DNA of 64,000 bases from NCBI GenBank assembly GCA_002699485.1, contig PAAV01000055.1, positions 1 through 64,000 of the forward strand. The letters run 5' to 3'. Below the pieces are notes generated by a model. That model did no database searches and was not told the origin of the DNA. It worked only from the letters and a program-made list of their open reading frames with translations. Origin of the DNA: Chloroflexota bacterium (GTDB taxonomy: Bacteria; Chloroflexota; Dehalococcoidia; Lucifugimonadales; UBA2962). How positions within the stretch are numbered: position 1 is the stretch's first letter; each line of letters starts with the position of its first letter. Of this stretch, positions 48,781 through 59,951 are shown piece after piece. The position numbers and the translations under genes were made by a program.

Positions 48781-50556
48781 ATGGCGAAACAATTTGAGCC
48801 AAACGCAACTTATACTGGAAGCGATTCAGTTGGACCAGGATTTAAAGAAGGAGAATCGCTTTATAGTTCTCAATCAAAATGGTCATTAATTTTTATAAAT
48901 TATAGGGGAGCAAAATATGAAGTTAATTCTGAGGAAAATTCAGTAATTCTTGGTTTTACAATAAATGAATCTTTATTTGATAGTTCTGTTATAACTGGTG
49001 ATATAAAAATACTTGATGGTGCTGGATTAGACGAAAGAATTCCTCTTATCGGACAAGAAAAAGTTCGTATTAAATTAAATAATAAATTATTAGCAGGTGA
49101 TGAATGGGATGCTGAATATACAATTATTAAAAGGTCTGCTACTATAGAAGAAGGTCCAAGAAAATTTTATGTATTAGATTTTTGTTCAGATGAATTTATT
49201 GCAAATTTAAGAAATAAAGTATCTAAATCATATAAATCACAGTTGGCTGGTCATATTGTTTCAGACATATATGAAAGTTATATTGCACCGGATCAATTTG
49301 TAGCAAAATATAAACAATTATTTTATGATGAAAAAGGAGACTCAGACGGAACTTTTTATGGAATGCATTTTGTGTTTCCTACAGTAAGACCTTTTAAAGC
49401 AATAAACATGGTTGTTAGAAAATCTGTTGCTTCAAATGTTGAAATGAGAGCAAATCAAGTAAATGCAAATTTTGGAAGATATTTATTTTATGAAAATAAA
49501 TTTGGTTTTTATTTTAAAGCATTGTCTGATTTATTACATCCTTTAGTAACTACAGCCGCGGCTGAAGTTGAAGAGTCTGACATGGATGTATCAGACGCCC
49601 AAGGTCAAGATTATGATCAGCAAAATCCTACTACTAGAGAAAAAGGAAAAAGAATAGAACGACCACCTGTAGCAACATCGGTTAATATTCCAGTAGTTTC
49701 ATATGTAATAAGACCATCAGATCATATTAATATGGTACCAGAACAAAGAGAATTTGTAGTTGTTCAATATAAGTTACAATCTACTTTTAATGTTTTAAAT
49801 AATTTAGTAGAAGGAATGTATTCTGGAAGATTGCTGACATACGATCCGACAACTCAAAGAATAGGTTCTATAAATCAATCATCAGCTACACCATATATAC
49901 CTGGAGGTCAACAAGATAAAAGATTTACTAATAAGTTATATAAAGCAAATCATCAAGTAACTTATTATGAATATGATTATTGGAATCAATTTTCAAATTT
50001 TAGACATATTGGTGGAGAAGAAAATCCTCTAACAAATGATTATCATTATGGAGTAGATAAATCTGAAGCATTTTACAAATATGTATCAACAAATTTTCAT
50101 CATAATGAAAAAATGATTACAAGATTATTGCAAAATATTATGACAGATAATGATAAAGGAGCTATTTCAGTAGATAAACAAGTAGAGAGATGGTTGATAC
50201 AAAGTTATTCTCAATCAAGACAAATGAAAAATATAATAACACAAATAACTGTACCTGGTGATCATAATAGAGTTGTTGGAGAAATAATAGAATTGAAATA
50301 TCCTTCAAATTATTATCCAGATAAAGAACACTCTTTTTATTCGGGATATTATTTAATAACAAAAATACAACATGTAGTTACAAATAATAGTTTTTTAACA
50401 GTAATGGAATTAGCAAAAGATACATTGGTTACTAGACTTTATAGAAAATATTCGGTTCAAGAATCAGAAGGAGAAGAAGGAGGAGATTACAGTAACACAG
50501 GAGATTCGGAATTTGAGAATCCTAAAATGGGAATGGATACGGAGGTAGTATTTTGA
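48781..50556 (+). CDS. Baseplate hub protein, gp27/gpD-like
   Basis: GFTINESLFDSSVITGDIKILDGAGLDERIPLIGQEKVRI; TVRPFKAINMVVRKSVA; position just before gp5. Confidence 0.65.
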   Translation: MAKQFEPNATYTGSDSVGPGFKEGESLYSSQSKWSLIFINYRGAKYEVNSEENSVILGFTINESLFDSSVITGDIKILDGAGLDERIPLIGQEKVRIKLNNKLLAGDEWDAEYTIIKRSATIEEGPRKFYVLDFCSDEFIANLRNKVSKSYKSQLAGHIVSDIYESYIAPDQFVAKYKQLFYDEKGDSDGTFYGMHFVFPTVRPFKAINMVVRKSVASNVEMRANQVNANFGRYLFYENKFGFYFKALSDLLHPLVTTAAAEVEESDMDVSDAQGQDYDQQNPTTREKGKRIERPPVATSVNIPVVSYVIRPSDHINMVPEQREFVVVQYKLQSTFNVLNNLVEGMYSGRLLTYDPTTQRIGSINQSSATPYIPGGQQDKRFTNKLYKANHQVTYYEYDYWNQFSNFRHIGGEENPLTNDYHYGVDKSEAFYKYVSTNFHHNEKMITRLLQNIMTDNDKGAISVDKQVERWLIQSYSQSRQMKNIITQITVPGDHNRVVGEIIELKYPSNYYPDKEHSFYSGYYLITKIQHVVTNNSFLTVMELAKDTLVTRLYRKYSVQESEGEEGGDYSNTGDSEFENPKMGMDTEVVF

Positions 50557-52619
50557 ATAGTTCAAGTTTTTTAAATGCTAATGATGTAAAAGATTTTATG
50601 GGATCCGAAGGTTTTGTTTGGTTCTATGGTGTTGTAGAAGACAGAAAAGATCCTCTTTTTCTTGGAAGAGTTAAAGCAAGATGCATTGGATTTCATACAG
50701 ATGATAAGACATTAATACCAACAGAGGATCTTCCTTGGGCAGACATTATTCAACCAGTAACATCAGCCGCAATATCTGGAATCGGAACTACTCCTACTGG
50801 ATTAGTAGAAGGTACTCATGTGTTTGGATTTTTCAGAGATGGACACGAAGCACAAGAACCAGTTATTTTAGGAACAACTGGTGGTATACCTGAAAATATT
50901 TCAAATCCCGATAGAGGATTTAATGATTCTAGAACAATTGCAGAAAGAAAAAATTCTCCCTATCCTCCTCTTGCTATTGATAGATTCAATAACGGCAAGC
51001 CCGCAAGAGTTATAGAACATTCTCAAGCCTTTGAGCCAACAACTTATGAATTTGTTGGAGAAACTCCGTTGAAGGGGGGGAAAATATGGTTTGGAACTGA
51101 TCAAGCAAATGTATCACATCCTTATCCAGAAAACTTTGATGATGATCATCCTTCAGCTAAAATTCAAGCAAGTGTTTATAAAAGACCCGAAACGGCAGGA
51201 CCAGATGTTGAACCCGAAAAAGCAAATAATACACCTTTATTATCTTCTCAAATTTTTTCTAGAAATCCAGAAGAAAATAGAATGATATTTGATGGAAATG
51301 GTATTCCAATTATGTCCTTACCATCAACAACTTTGTTGGGTTTAAATAGAACAAAATTAAAAGAATCACTTGATCGGCCAAAATCTTCTGCTCATCCTCA
51401 AGCTCAAATTACCTTGAAGGCTCATAGAATTGCAGGAGTTTTAAATGCAACTCAGCAGAATTTACATAAAGGAATTCAGATGGCTGGTCATGATGGAAAA
51501 TATGGTGGGGAGTGGTCAACACCACCAAATGGATTTAATCCTGAATATCCTTATAATCATGTTACATATACTGAAAGCGGACATTTAATAGAATTAGATG
51601 ATACTCCAGGTGGGGAAAGAGTTAGATTATTACATAGAACTCAAAGTTTTCTTGAATTTTTACCAGATGGTTCTAGAATTGATAATATTGTTGGTAAATC
51701 TTATTTTCTTGCAGATGCAGATGTGCATTCTCACATTTATGGTGATGAAATAAAACATGTTAGTGGAGCAATGAATCATGTTTATAATTCTAGAAGTGCA
51801 GGACCAAATAACATATTTTTTGCTGGTGACGGGGATGTAAATACATCAGTTAAAAAGGGTAATTATAATATTATTTTAAAAGATGGTGAAATGAATATAG
51901 TGGCAAAAAATTTCAGAATTATTGGAACGAAAAAAAATGAATCAGAATTTCAAATTCAGAAAATGATTGCTGAAGTTGGAGATTCGGGCAAGCCTTTGAA
52001 ACAAGTAGCTGAAGAGATGGGATTTGATACTGGAGATTTTGAAGTAGTGAGTTCAAGTTTAGGACTTTCGTCTACTGGATCTTCCAAATCCACTGTAGGA
52101 CAAGATATGGAAGTATCTGTATTGGGTAGTTCAACTGAACATGTTGATTCAATATGGGGTGGTGGTATGAAAAAAACTTGCAGATATCGAGCAGTTACTA
52201 TTGAATCTCAAAATCCACTAAGAGGAACTGGTGGTGTTATACTGCGAAGTGGACTTGAATTAATACATGCATCACAGTTAACAGTAGATGGAAGTGGACT
52301 GGAATTCGAAACAAAATTAGGTGATGTTACTGTAGATGCAACTGTAGGAAAAATTGAATTAACAGCAGGAACAAATTTTTCTCTTGAGACTAATACAGAA
52401 ATAGACCTTAAAAATAAAAAAGGCAACATCAAAATAGATACTACAGGAAATATTACTTTGAAGGGAATGGGTTCTGATGTTCATACTTTATTAAAAAAAT
52501 TATCAATGGCATTACAAAACATGACTCATCCAACTCCTGCTGGTCCAAGTGGTGTAGCAACGAATATGAGTGAAATTATGCAGTTTGATGCAGAAATAGA
52601 TAAGGTGTTTCAACCATGA
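50553..52619 (+). CDS. 5: Baseplate hub spike, gp5-like (OB-fold plus beta-helix), no visible lysozyme domain
   Basis: FVWFYGVVEDRKDPLFLGRVKARCIGFH...LPWADIIQPVTS (OB-fold); C-terminal GDVTVDATVGKIELTAGTNFSLETNTEIDLKNKKGNIKIDTTGNITLKG. Confidence 0.85.
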   Translation: MNSSSFLNANDVKDFMGSEGFVWFYGVVEDRKDPLFLGRVKARCIGFHTDDKTLIPTEDLPWADIIQPVTSAAISGIGTTPTGLVEGTHVFGFFRDGHEAQEPVILGTTGGIPENISNPDRGFNDSRTIAERKNSPYPPLAIDRFNNGKPARVIEHSQAFEPTTYEFVGETPLKGGKIWFGTDQANVSHPYPENFDDDHPSAKIQASVYKRPETAGPDVEPEKANNTPLLSSQIFSRNPEENRMIFDGNGIPIMSLPSTTLLGLNRTKLKESLDRPKSSAHPQAQITLKAHRIAGVLNATQQNLHKGIQMAGHDGKYGGEWSTPPNGFNPEYPYNHVTYTESGHLIELDDTPGGERVRLLHRTQSFLEFLPDGSRIDNIVGKSYFLADADVHSHIYGDEIKHVSGAMNHVYNSRSAGPNNIFFAGDGDVNTSVKKGNYNIILKDGEMNIVAKNFRIIGTKKNESEFQIQKMIAEVGDSGKPLKQVAEEMGFDTGDFEVVSSSLGLSSTGSSKSTVGQDMEVSVLGSSTEHVDSIWGGGMKKTCRYRAVTIESQNPLRGTGGVILRSGLELIHASQLTVDGSGLEFETKLGDVTVDATVGKIELTAGTNFSLETNTEIDLKNKKGNIKIDTTGNITLKGMGSDVHTLLKKLSMALQNMTHPTPAGPSGVATNMSEIMQFDAEIDKVFQP

Positions 52620-52789
52620 GTAAAAAAGAAGAAGAAATTATTTTAGAAGAAAAGACAATGGTTAACGGAAATATGATAGAACTTTTAGGCAAAGTTTTAG
52701 ATTTTAATAATGAATATTTAAAGTTTTTAAAAGGCGAATTGGATATTGCTAAAGCAAAACGATTAGAAGAGATGAGTAAAAATGGCTGA
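52616..52789 (+). CDS. Small protein (57 aa), not in the supplied ORF track
   Basis: ATG 52616 overlaps the gp5 stop and TGA 52787-52789 overlaps the next start: MSKKEEEIILEEKTMVNGNMIELLGKVLDFNNEYLKFLKGELDIAKAKRLEEMSKNG. Confidence 0.7.
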   Translation: MSKKEEEIILEEKTMVNGNMIELLGKVLDFNNEYLKFLKGELDIAKAKRLEEMSKNG

Positions 52790-55700
52790 ATCAGAAAATG
52801 AAGTTATTTTAAAACAATTGGAACATGCTCCTTTTTCTGGAGAAGGGGGAAATGCTTTAAATTTATTTTTAGCAGGATTAAAAACTTTTGGTTATAATTT
52901 TTCAGAACTTTGCGATACATTAATTCAATTTTTTACAACAACAAAAGCATTTTTAGAAGCATTTAAAAATCCTCTTACTGGCCCCTTACTTGAAACTATT
53001 GATTCTTTAATAGAAGCATTAGAAGAAATGAATAATTTGGGGTTTGGTAATGTTAATGTTTGGCCATGGGAGCATGGAGTATATCCTCCCCAAGTAGATA
53101 CTTCAAAATTAGATGAATCAATACTTGGACTTGTTGCCGCTATGGAAGGATTGGCACCTGAACAAGTAGGTCTTCATGAACAGGGACAAAGATTTATAAA
53201 AACGAAAAATGGAGAAACTTTACTTACACCTGATCAAAAATTTCTTAGTTCAATTGGAACTGCAAAACAGTTTCAAACAAGAGAATTAATTTATGATACT
53301 TTGTTGGGTATTCGTAATTTTTTTAATATTGCTACATGGGCAGGATCTCAGACTCCTTTTTACGCAGATTCAGAAAGTTTAACTGGACAAGCCCTTGATG
53401 CAACAAAAAGAGAACTTGAGAGTGCTATAAAATTTACACAAGATAAGTTAATTGTTAAAGAATTAACACCTCAACAATGTGTAGATAAGATTAGAAAATC
53501 TTTACAGGCGGGTGGTTCTGATTCTAGTAAACCAACTGGATCTGGGCCTTATAAAGCATATATGTTGATGTTTGCACTTCCAACAATAAATAGCGTGATT
53601 CAGGTTGTACAATCATTTGTTGATTATTTTGGAGATGTTATTGGAGATGAATTATTGCAACAGTTTGCAAGACAAGCAAGCGGTATTTATGATGAAAAAG
53701 AAATAACAATTTCATTAGGAGAACCTTTAACGAAATATACTATCAATCTTAATCGTACTCCTGCAAACGCCTCTGAATGGTTTCATGAACAGGGAGATTA
53801 TACTCCAAAACGTTTACCAGATGGAACATATAAACTCGGAAATAGAAAAGTTAATATGTTTAAATCAGGTGATAGAATTATACAGGAAGGGGGAATATTA
53901 GGATTAAATAATTTTTCTGCTGAAGTTGTTGAACATTTTCCAATAGTTGTAGAAAATGGTATGATTTTACAAAATAAAGTTAGAGTGAAAGGATGTAGAG
54001 GAGAATATGTAAACATAAGTCAAAAGTGTCTTAATTCGTCTACAGTACCAGTTGTTAGAGCAATTGCTTCAGAAAATACTCTTCCAACGCAGTTAGCAAT
54101 TTTTAGATCGGAGACATTAGAAAAACCAACGGAAAGACCAGACAATTCGTTTTGGGCAACCTTTAGAAATGGAAGACCTGTTTTAACAGATATTATACCC
54201 AATACTGTATTGGGTCAAGATATTAGAAGATCATGTCAAACAGAAGGAGATTATAAAAATGGATTGGAAGTTGTATTGGGAGGTGATGATAGTGAAAGAG
54301 TTGTATCTGCATATGTAAACCTTATATCACAACTTAAAAAAGGAATGCTAGTTGATCATAATTTTTTGCGAGTTGGAGATTTGTCAGATAGTGATTTTGC
54401 TAAAGGTCAATGGTTTAAAGATACTCCATTTACATTTAATTATGGTAAAATAGCGGAACTTGTTCCAGATTTAGGTGTAAACTGGCGTCTTGCTGAAATT
54501 AAAATTGAAGATGATGGCGAACTTAAAGATGTAGTAAATATGGGAGCTTTAACTAGATACGATCTTTTTCAATATCCAGATCCTCTAGATACAGGAAAAA
54601 CAACATCAAGACCTATTGGAATAAAACCGTTACATTTAATTTTGGGATTTTTAAATTATGATGGATCATGGGATACAGATATGAGTTTTCATTTTGCAAA
54701 TGTCGATCTGGGATCAACCATAGATGTTCCAGGTGGAGCGGTATATGCTTGGGAGACGAAAATAAATGAATCACCAAATGTACCAGTTCAATGTTATGTT
54801 GACGGTGGAAATTCTACGCCCAATTGGAGATATATAACAATTTCAGATTTATTTCCAGTATATGGGTCAACTATACAAGAATCAATTGGTATGGTGAAAA
54901 AATTTAGAAAAATGGTTACGGGTCTTATAGGAACATTAGATGAGTTTATAAAGGCTTTGGAAAGAAACATAAAGTCAATAGAAAGATTAAACAATCAAAT
55001 TCAACAATTAATTGCGTTTTTTACAAAAGGATTAAATGGAACTGGACTTTATTCTGCACAATTTAGTGGACAGGGGGTTCGAGAATTTAGAAAACAATTA
55101 CGAAATGTAAAAATGCTACAAACTTCTCCAAATAGAGTAAATGAAATAAGTTTAGATACAATTGATCAAGAAGTTGTAATAAAAGATCCTTTTACTGGAC
55201 TTGATAGAACAGAGAAAAGAAAACAGGTAAGACCTTCTATAAAACAACAAACTATAGAACCAGACGGTATTCCAAAACCATTAACTGAACTTGATAATTT
55301 AAGCTATTCTGGAGCTATTGTGTTTTTTGCTCAAGGTCCAGATATAGATAAATTTGATACGTTTATGAATAATTTTAATGGATTAGCAACTATTGGAAAA
55401 GGATTTCTTGCAAATTTATTAGGTACAGATAGTACTGTTGCTAATCAAATATGTCCGCGAGTTCATGACATTCAAGGACAAAATTCAGATGGAAATTTTG
55501 AGAGTATAGAAAGTTTGGGAGCTATTGATTCAGAAGGAACTATACGAATTATTATTACAAATGAAGCTGATGGATTAAATAAAAAAGACAGAGATAATGT
55601 TCATAATCAAGCTGAAAGAAGTGTAGATTTTTCTCCGAATATTCAAACGAATAGTATTGTATTATCAAATTTTGATGATAATTCTGCTCATACAAAAAAT

Positions 55701-56024
55701 GATTCAATTATATTATTTAACGGAACCTTTGATGATGAAGAAGACACATTTTCTGCTGATTCGACTTTTCATCAATTTAAACCACAACCAAAAACAAGTC
55801 TAGTTGGAAGTTCGTCTGCCGATAAAGATGGAAATTTTGAAAAACAATTTTTTAATATTGATTTAGTGCCTAAAAATCCATTAAAAAGAACAAAAGACAA
55901 ATATAAGATTGTAGTAAAATCAAGTATTATAAATCGTGAAGGACAATCGTTAAAAAGTAGATATACTCTTGAAACTGGATTTTCTATAAAACCTGTAACA
56001 GTAGAGAGTGGAAGGTTGATTTAA
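52782..56024 (+). CDS. Large virion structural protein, probably baseplate-associated
   Basis: 1080 aa ORF in the baseplate operon between gp5 and the Ig-like protein. Confidence 0.65.
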   Translation: MAESENEVILKQLEHAPFSGEGGNALNLFLAGLKTFGYNFSELCDTLIQFFTTTKAFLEAFKNPLTGPLLETIDSLIEALEEMNNLGFGNVNVWPWEHGVYPPQVDTSKLDESILGLVAAMEGLAPEQVGLHEQGQRFIKTKNGETLLTPDQKFLSSIGTAKQFQTRELIYDTLLGIRNFFNIATWAGSQTPFYADSESLTGQALDATKRELESAIKFTQDKLIVKELTPQQCVDKIRKSLQAGGSDSSKPTGSGPYKAYMLMFALPTINSVIQVVQSFVDYFGDVIGDELLQQFARQASGIYDEKEITISLGEPLTKYTINLNRTPANASEWFHEQGDYTPKRLPDGTYKLGNRKVNMFKSGDRIIQEGGILGLNNFSAEVVEHFPIVVENGMILQNKVRVKGCRGEYVNISQKCLNSSTVPVVRAIASENTLPTQLAIFRSETLEKPTERPDNSFWATFRNGRPVLTDIIPNTVLGQDIRRSCQTEGDYKNGLEVVLGGDDSERVVSAYVNLISQLKKGMLVDHNFLRVGDLSDSDFAKGQWFKDTPFTFNYGKIAELVPDLGVNWRLAEIKIEDDGELKDVVNMGALTRYDLFQYPDPLDTGKTTSRPIGIKPLHLILGFLNYDGSWDTDMSFHFANVDLGSTIDVPGGAVYAWETKINESPNVPVQCYVDGGNSTPNWRYITISDLFPVYGSTIQESIGMVKKFRKMVTGLIGTLDEFIKALERNIKSIERLNNQIQQLIAFFTKGLNGTGLYSAQFSGQGVREFRKQLRNVKMLQTSPNRVNEISLDTIDQEVVIKDPFTGLDRTEKRKQVRPSIKQQTIEPDGIPKPLTELDNLSYSGAIVFFAQGPDIDKFDTFMNNFNGLATIGKGFLANLLGTDSTVANQICPRVHDIQGQNSDGNFESIESLGAIDSEGTIRIIITNEADGLNKKDRDNVHNQAERSVDFSPNIQTNSIVLSNFDDNSAHTKNDSIILFNGTFDDEEDTFSADSTFHQFKPQPKTSLVGSSSADKDGNFEKQFFNIDLVPKNPLKRTKDKYKIVVKSSIINREGQSLKSRYTLETGFSIKPVTVESGRLI

Positions 56025-59000
56025 TGGCAAATAGTTCAATTTCTAGAACAGGAACATTTACATCGAGTGGAAGTGCTGGTGGTTCGGGAACATATGATTA
56101 TTCAGGAACATCTGGATATTCTGGTACAGACTATTATTCTAATGATGATTTTAAAAATGGTTCTATTTTTACAGATATTGATGATAGACTTTCTATAACA
56201 TTTTCAGAAGAAGTTGTTAATACCTCTGTAACTGTTTTTAATAAAGATACTGAGTTGCCAGATGATGCACAAAATAAAAAGGGTGCTATTGGATTGACAC
56301 ATATTGTTTCAAGTACAACTGGAGATACATCTGATAGTAATAATTTAAAAGCCTTAAAATTAACTTCTCTTCCAGCAAATATAAAAGGAGATGATCACGA
56401 AGCTGATGCAACTCAAGAATTTGTAGAAATGGCTTCTATTCCTTCTACAGAAGATAATAAAAGGTATATATTTACACCAAAAGCAAATCTTTCTTCTAAT
56501 ACAACTTATTTTTTAAGAATGGATCCTGCTAATATACTTGATTCAAGTGGAGCAGGAATTAGTTATACTACTGAAAAAGGTTTTGTTACAGATAATACAC
56601 AAAGTTTTGTAACTACAGAAGATTATTATGATGGGTTTTCAATACAAATTGAAAAGGTTGATTTGTCTTCAGGAGAAACAGAACCTAATGCTGATGGTGT
56701 AACTGATCCTCAAGCTGATTCTTTATCTTTGTATCGATCAGATGGAACAGTTTCTTTAGCAACTACTTTAAATATTCAATCTATAGAAGGAACAAAATTA
56801 AATTATCAATTAGATCCTACTTCATATAAAATGAACGTTGCTTATACTGCTACTGATCCTATAGTAATTTCAAGTGTAAATCATGGATTAGTAGATAATG
56901 ATAAAATAAGTGTTTATGATGTAGTGAGTGGAAATACAGTTAGAACAGGAAAGTATACAGTAACAGAACTTACTTCAGATACATTTTCTATTCCTATAGA
57001 TGGCACAGGAAGTATTGCTGGTAGATTGAATTTTTATAGAAATGTAAATAAAAATGATTTATTTAAATGGAGTGAAAGCAAGGATGAAGGACCAACAACA
57101 ACAAATTATGTTGTAAGAAAAAAAGCATTATCTGTTCCTAAAACAAGTAAAGTAACTATTGATGATAAGTTCTTACAGGCTGAAATTAAAACTAAAGCAA
57201 CAAGTGATGGATCAATAGACGAACCAGCAACAGGAAGAATAGGAAAAATAATAAAAATAGATGACTCTGGAATTATATCATTTGTTGCTGTTGATAAATC
57301 AGCCCATGGTGGTAAAATTATATCTTCTACTTTTGTTAATAATTCTATAATAGATATTTCAACTTCTAAGAATGACATTAGATTTCATATAAAAGCAAAT
57401 ACTTCTCCAGATCATAATGTACATCCTTTTCATTCTTCTGCACCTAAAGTAATTTCTACTTTTCCCGAAGATGGGGAATCATTTCCAAGAAAATTGATAG
57501 TTACACAAATTGTAAGAAGAGGATCTATTGCTATTGTGTCTACAAATCAGCCTCATAATTTATCTAAAGATGATTATATACAAATTGTTGATTCTACTCA
57601 ACTCATTTATAATAAAACAACAAAAGTATTGCTTGTTGGATCATCAAATACTTTTCAATATGATATGGGTTCACTAAGTGATTTTACAAATGTACAAAGT
57701 CCTGCTCCTGGAAACCCGAAACTTGAAATTAGTGATGATGAGGGTGTTACTTATGCAGAAAGATATAATGCTATATTCGTAAATTTTAGTCAATCTATGA
57801 ACACAAGTACTGTTACTGTTGCAAATAATACTCATTTAATTTCTGCAAATGGAACAAGTGCCGTATATACTGGTGGACAAGATTCTGCTTCAAGCACAAT
57901 ACATTTATCAGATGATGGATTTGAAACAATTGAAAATTGTGTTTCAGTAACAGCAAGTGCGGGTAATTCTGTTTTTGCAATTGTTCCTGAAATTCTTAAA
58001 GCAAGACACGATTATAATATAAAAGTTAAAACAGATATTCAAGATTTGGGTCAAACAAATTGTCTTTATCAATTTGTAACAACTGAAGGAATTACTACTG
58101 GACAGAAAGTTATAGATCCACAGACTGGTCAAGAAACAATATATTCAAAAGACGAAGATCCTCCGAAAATTAAAAGAATAACTTTTCCAACAGCCGATGA
58201 TGATCTTATTGTAGAAAGTGCTAATATAGCTGAAATAACTGCCCATTCAGATTTTTATCATACAGCAATGCCCCTCAGTACGTTAATGACTTATGGTGTT
58301 AAGATTCAATTTTCTGAAAGTATGAAAATAAATTCAGTAACTACTGCAACATCTAATACAGATCCTACAGGCACAGTATTGCTGTCTGCCGATGATTTTA
58401 GTACAGTTGTTCAAATGGCTACAGATCCAGTTGTAACAACAACTGATGAAGAGAATGATACTTTTACTGTTAAACCTATAGCAAATGTATCTGCAAATGC
58501 TGTTTATACTTTAAAAGTTTTAAAAGGTGTTACTGATGATTCACCAGAAGAAAATCGAATGGAACAAGATAATGTGATGTCAATAAAAGTTCTTACAGTA
58601 GATGCCCCTCCTGCAAGTGCTAGTAATTATTATTCTCCTGGAGAAATTATATCTGGAGTTAGAACACTAACAATTAAAGCAAATACAGGAGTACTAACTT
58701 CAGGATTAACTGCTGGAGATACGTTTTTGGGTTTAACTTCAAAAGGCAAGGGTAAGGTTTTAGATTTTACTTTAGATTCAGGAGATATAGAAAATATTAG
58801 ATATACAGAATTATCTGGTGCTGATGGATCTATTAGACCTTTGAGACCTGGTGAAATTTGTAAAGTAAGCGATACTGTTAATTTTACAATTGATAATGTT
58901 GCAATAACTGATCCTCCAGAAGGAAATGTTGTTTCTTTTACTTCAGGAACAAGAAAATTAATTTATAGAGATAGGAGAGCAGATAATGAATTTGTATCTG

Positions 59001-59938
59001 CAAGTTCTAGTGCAGAAAGAATTGTAGGAAGATCATCGAATGGATATGCTTTTGCAAGTAGTTCTGGTAGTGAAGGAATAGTAGAACCAGGAATTAAAAC
59101 TGCTACAACTGGACTTGTAGCAAATGTATTTTTTAGTGATGGTTCAAGTTTAGTGTCTCCTATAGATGGAAATCTAACTGGTATTGATGAAAGATCAAAT
59201 CTTACTGTTAAGTTTACTCAAACAATGAATGTTGAAAGTATTAATTTTAATGCAGTTGATTCAATAGTAAGAGATCCTTATAATATATTGCTTTCTTATG
59301 ATAGTAATTTTGGTAATACAATACCACTGAGTACGAATTTTACAAGTTCAAATAATGATACTGTATTTGAATTCCAACCAGCAATATTGTCAAATACAAG
59401 TTTACAATTAACACAAGATAAGAATCTTTATGCTAAGGTAACACAGACAGCAAAAAATCTGGGTGATATGAATTTGGCAAGTGTTTTTGCTCCTTCAAAT
59501 TATGCTAATACTGTTACAAATGTTGATTTTAAAGCAATAGATGCTTCTGTTTTTACTACAGATGGAGAAGAAATAAAATTAGGAACAGGAACTTCTATTT
59601 CTATGCCTAATCAATCTTCAATAATAGCAAGATCAACTCTTGTTATTATTCATTTTAACGAGGTTCCTGATCTGGCAGATTTTGACATGGCTGGGTCGGG
59701 ATATGAAATAGAATTATCAACTGTCAGTAATTTTGCTTCAGGTTTCTATTCAGGTACAGCAACTTTAACAAAACAAGGCAAATATGGAACAGAAATACAT
59801 ATTAGACTTTCTGTAGGATTAACGGCATCAACTCAGCATTATTTAAGAGTTGTGGGTAGTGTAGGCGGAAGTAGTGAAGGCGGAAAAGCAATTGATACAA
59901 CTACCCAATATTTCAATTCATTTACAACTTCATCATAA
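56024..59938 (+). CDS. Large multi-Ig-like (SbsA/Big_5-type) virion protein
   Basis: Recurring blocks LSITFSEEVVNTSVTV, IFVNFSQSMNTSTVTV, VKIQFSESMKINSVTT, LTVKFTQTMNVESINF, each followed by a Y.L/KV type closing strand (NTTYFLRMDP, HDYNIKVKTDIQD, NAVYTLKVLKGV). Confidence 0.7.
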   Translation: MANSSISRTGTFTSSGSAGGSGTYDYSGTSGYSGTDYYSNDDFKNGSIFTDIDDRLSITFSEEVVNTSVTVFNKDTELPDDAQNKKGAIGLTHIVSSTTGDTSDSNNLKALKLTSLPANIKGDDHEADATQEFVEMASIPSTEDNKRYIFTPKANLSSNTTYFLRMDPANILDSSGAGISYTTEKGFVTDNTQSFVTTEDYYDGFSIQIEKVDLSSGETEPNADGVTDPQADSLSLYRSDGTVSLATTLNIQSIEGTKLNYQLDPTSYKMNVAYTATDPIVISSVNHGLVDNDKISVYDVVSGNTVRTGKYTVTELTSDTFSIPIDGTGSIAGRLNFYRNVNKNDLFKWSESKDEGPTTTNYVVRKKALSVPKTSKVTIDDKFLQAEIKTKATSDGSIDEPATGRIGKIIKIDDSGIISFVAVDKSAHGGKIISSTFVNNSIIDISTSKNDIRFHIKANTSPDHNVHPFHSSAPKVISTFPEDGESFPRKLIVTQIVRRGSIAIVSTNQPHNLSKDDYIQIVDSTQLIYNKTTKVLLVGSSNTFQYDMGSLSDFTNVQSPAPGNPKLEISDDEGVTYAERYNAIFVNFSQSMNTSTVTVANNTHLISANGTSAVYTGGQDSASSTIHLSDDGFETIENCVSVTASAGNSVFAIVPEILKARHDYNIKVKTDIQDLGQTNCLYQFVTTEGITTGQKVIDPQTGQETIYSKDEDPPKIKRITFPTADDDLIVESANIAEITAHSDFYHTAMPLSTLMTYGVKIQFSESMKINSVTTATSNTDPTGTVLLSADDFSTVVQMATDPVVTTTDEENDTFTVKPIANVSANAVYTLKVLKGVTDDSPEENRMEQDNVMSIKVLTVDAPPASASNYYSPGEIISGVRTLTIKANTGVLTSGLTAGDTFLGLTSKGKGKVLDFTLDSGDIENIRYTELSGADGSIRPLRPGEICKVSDTVNFTIDNVAITDPPEGNVVSFTSGTRKLIYRDRRADNEFVSASSSAERIVGRSSNGYAFASSSGSEGIVEPGIKTATTGLVANVFFSDGSSLVSPIDGNLTGIDERSNLTVKFTQTMNVESINFNAVDSIVRDPYNILLSYDSNFGNTIPLSTNFTSSNNDTVFEFQPAILSNTSLQLTQDKNLYAKVTQTAKNLGDMNLASVFAPSNYANTVTNVDFKAIDASVFTTDGEEIKLGTGTSISMPNQSSIIARSTLVIIHFNEVPDLADFDMAGSGYEIELSTVSNFASGFYSGTATLTKQGKYGTEIHIRLSVGLTASTQHYLRVVGSVGGSSEGGKAIDTTTQYFNSFTTSS

Positions 59939-59951
59939 AAAAGGAAATAAC

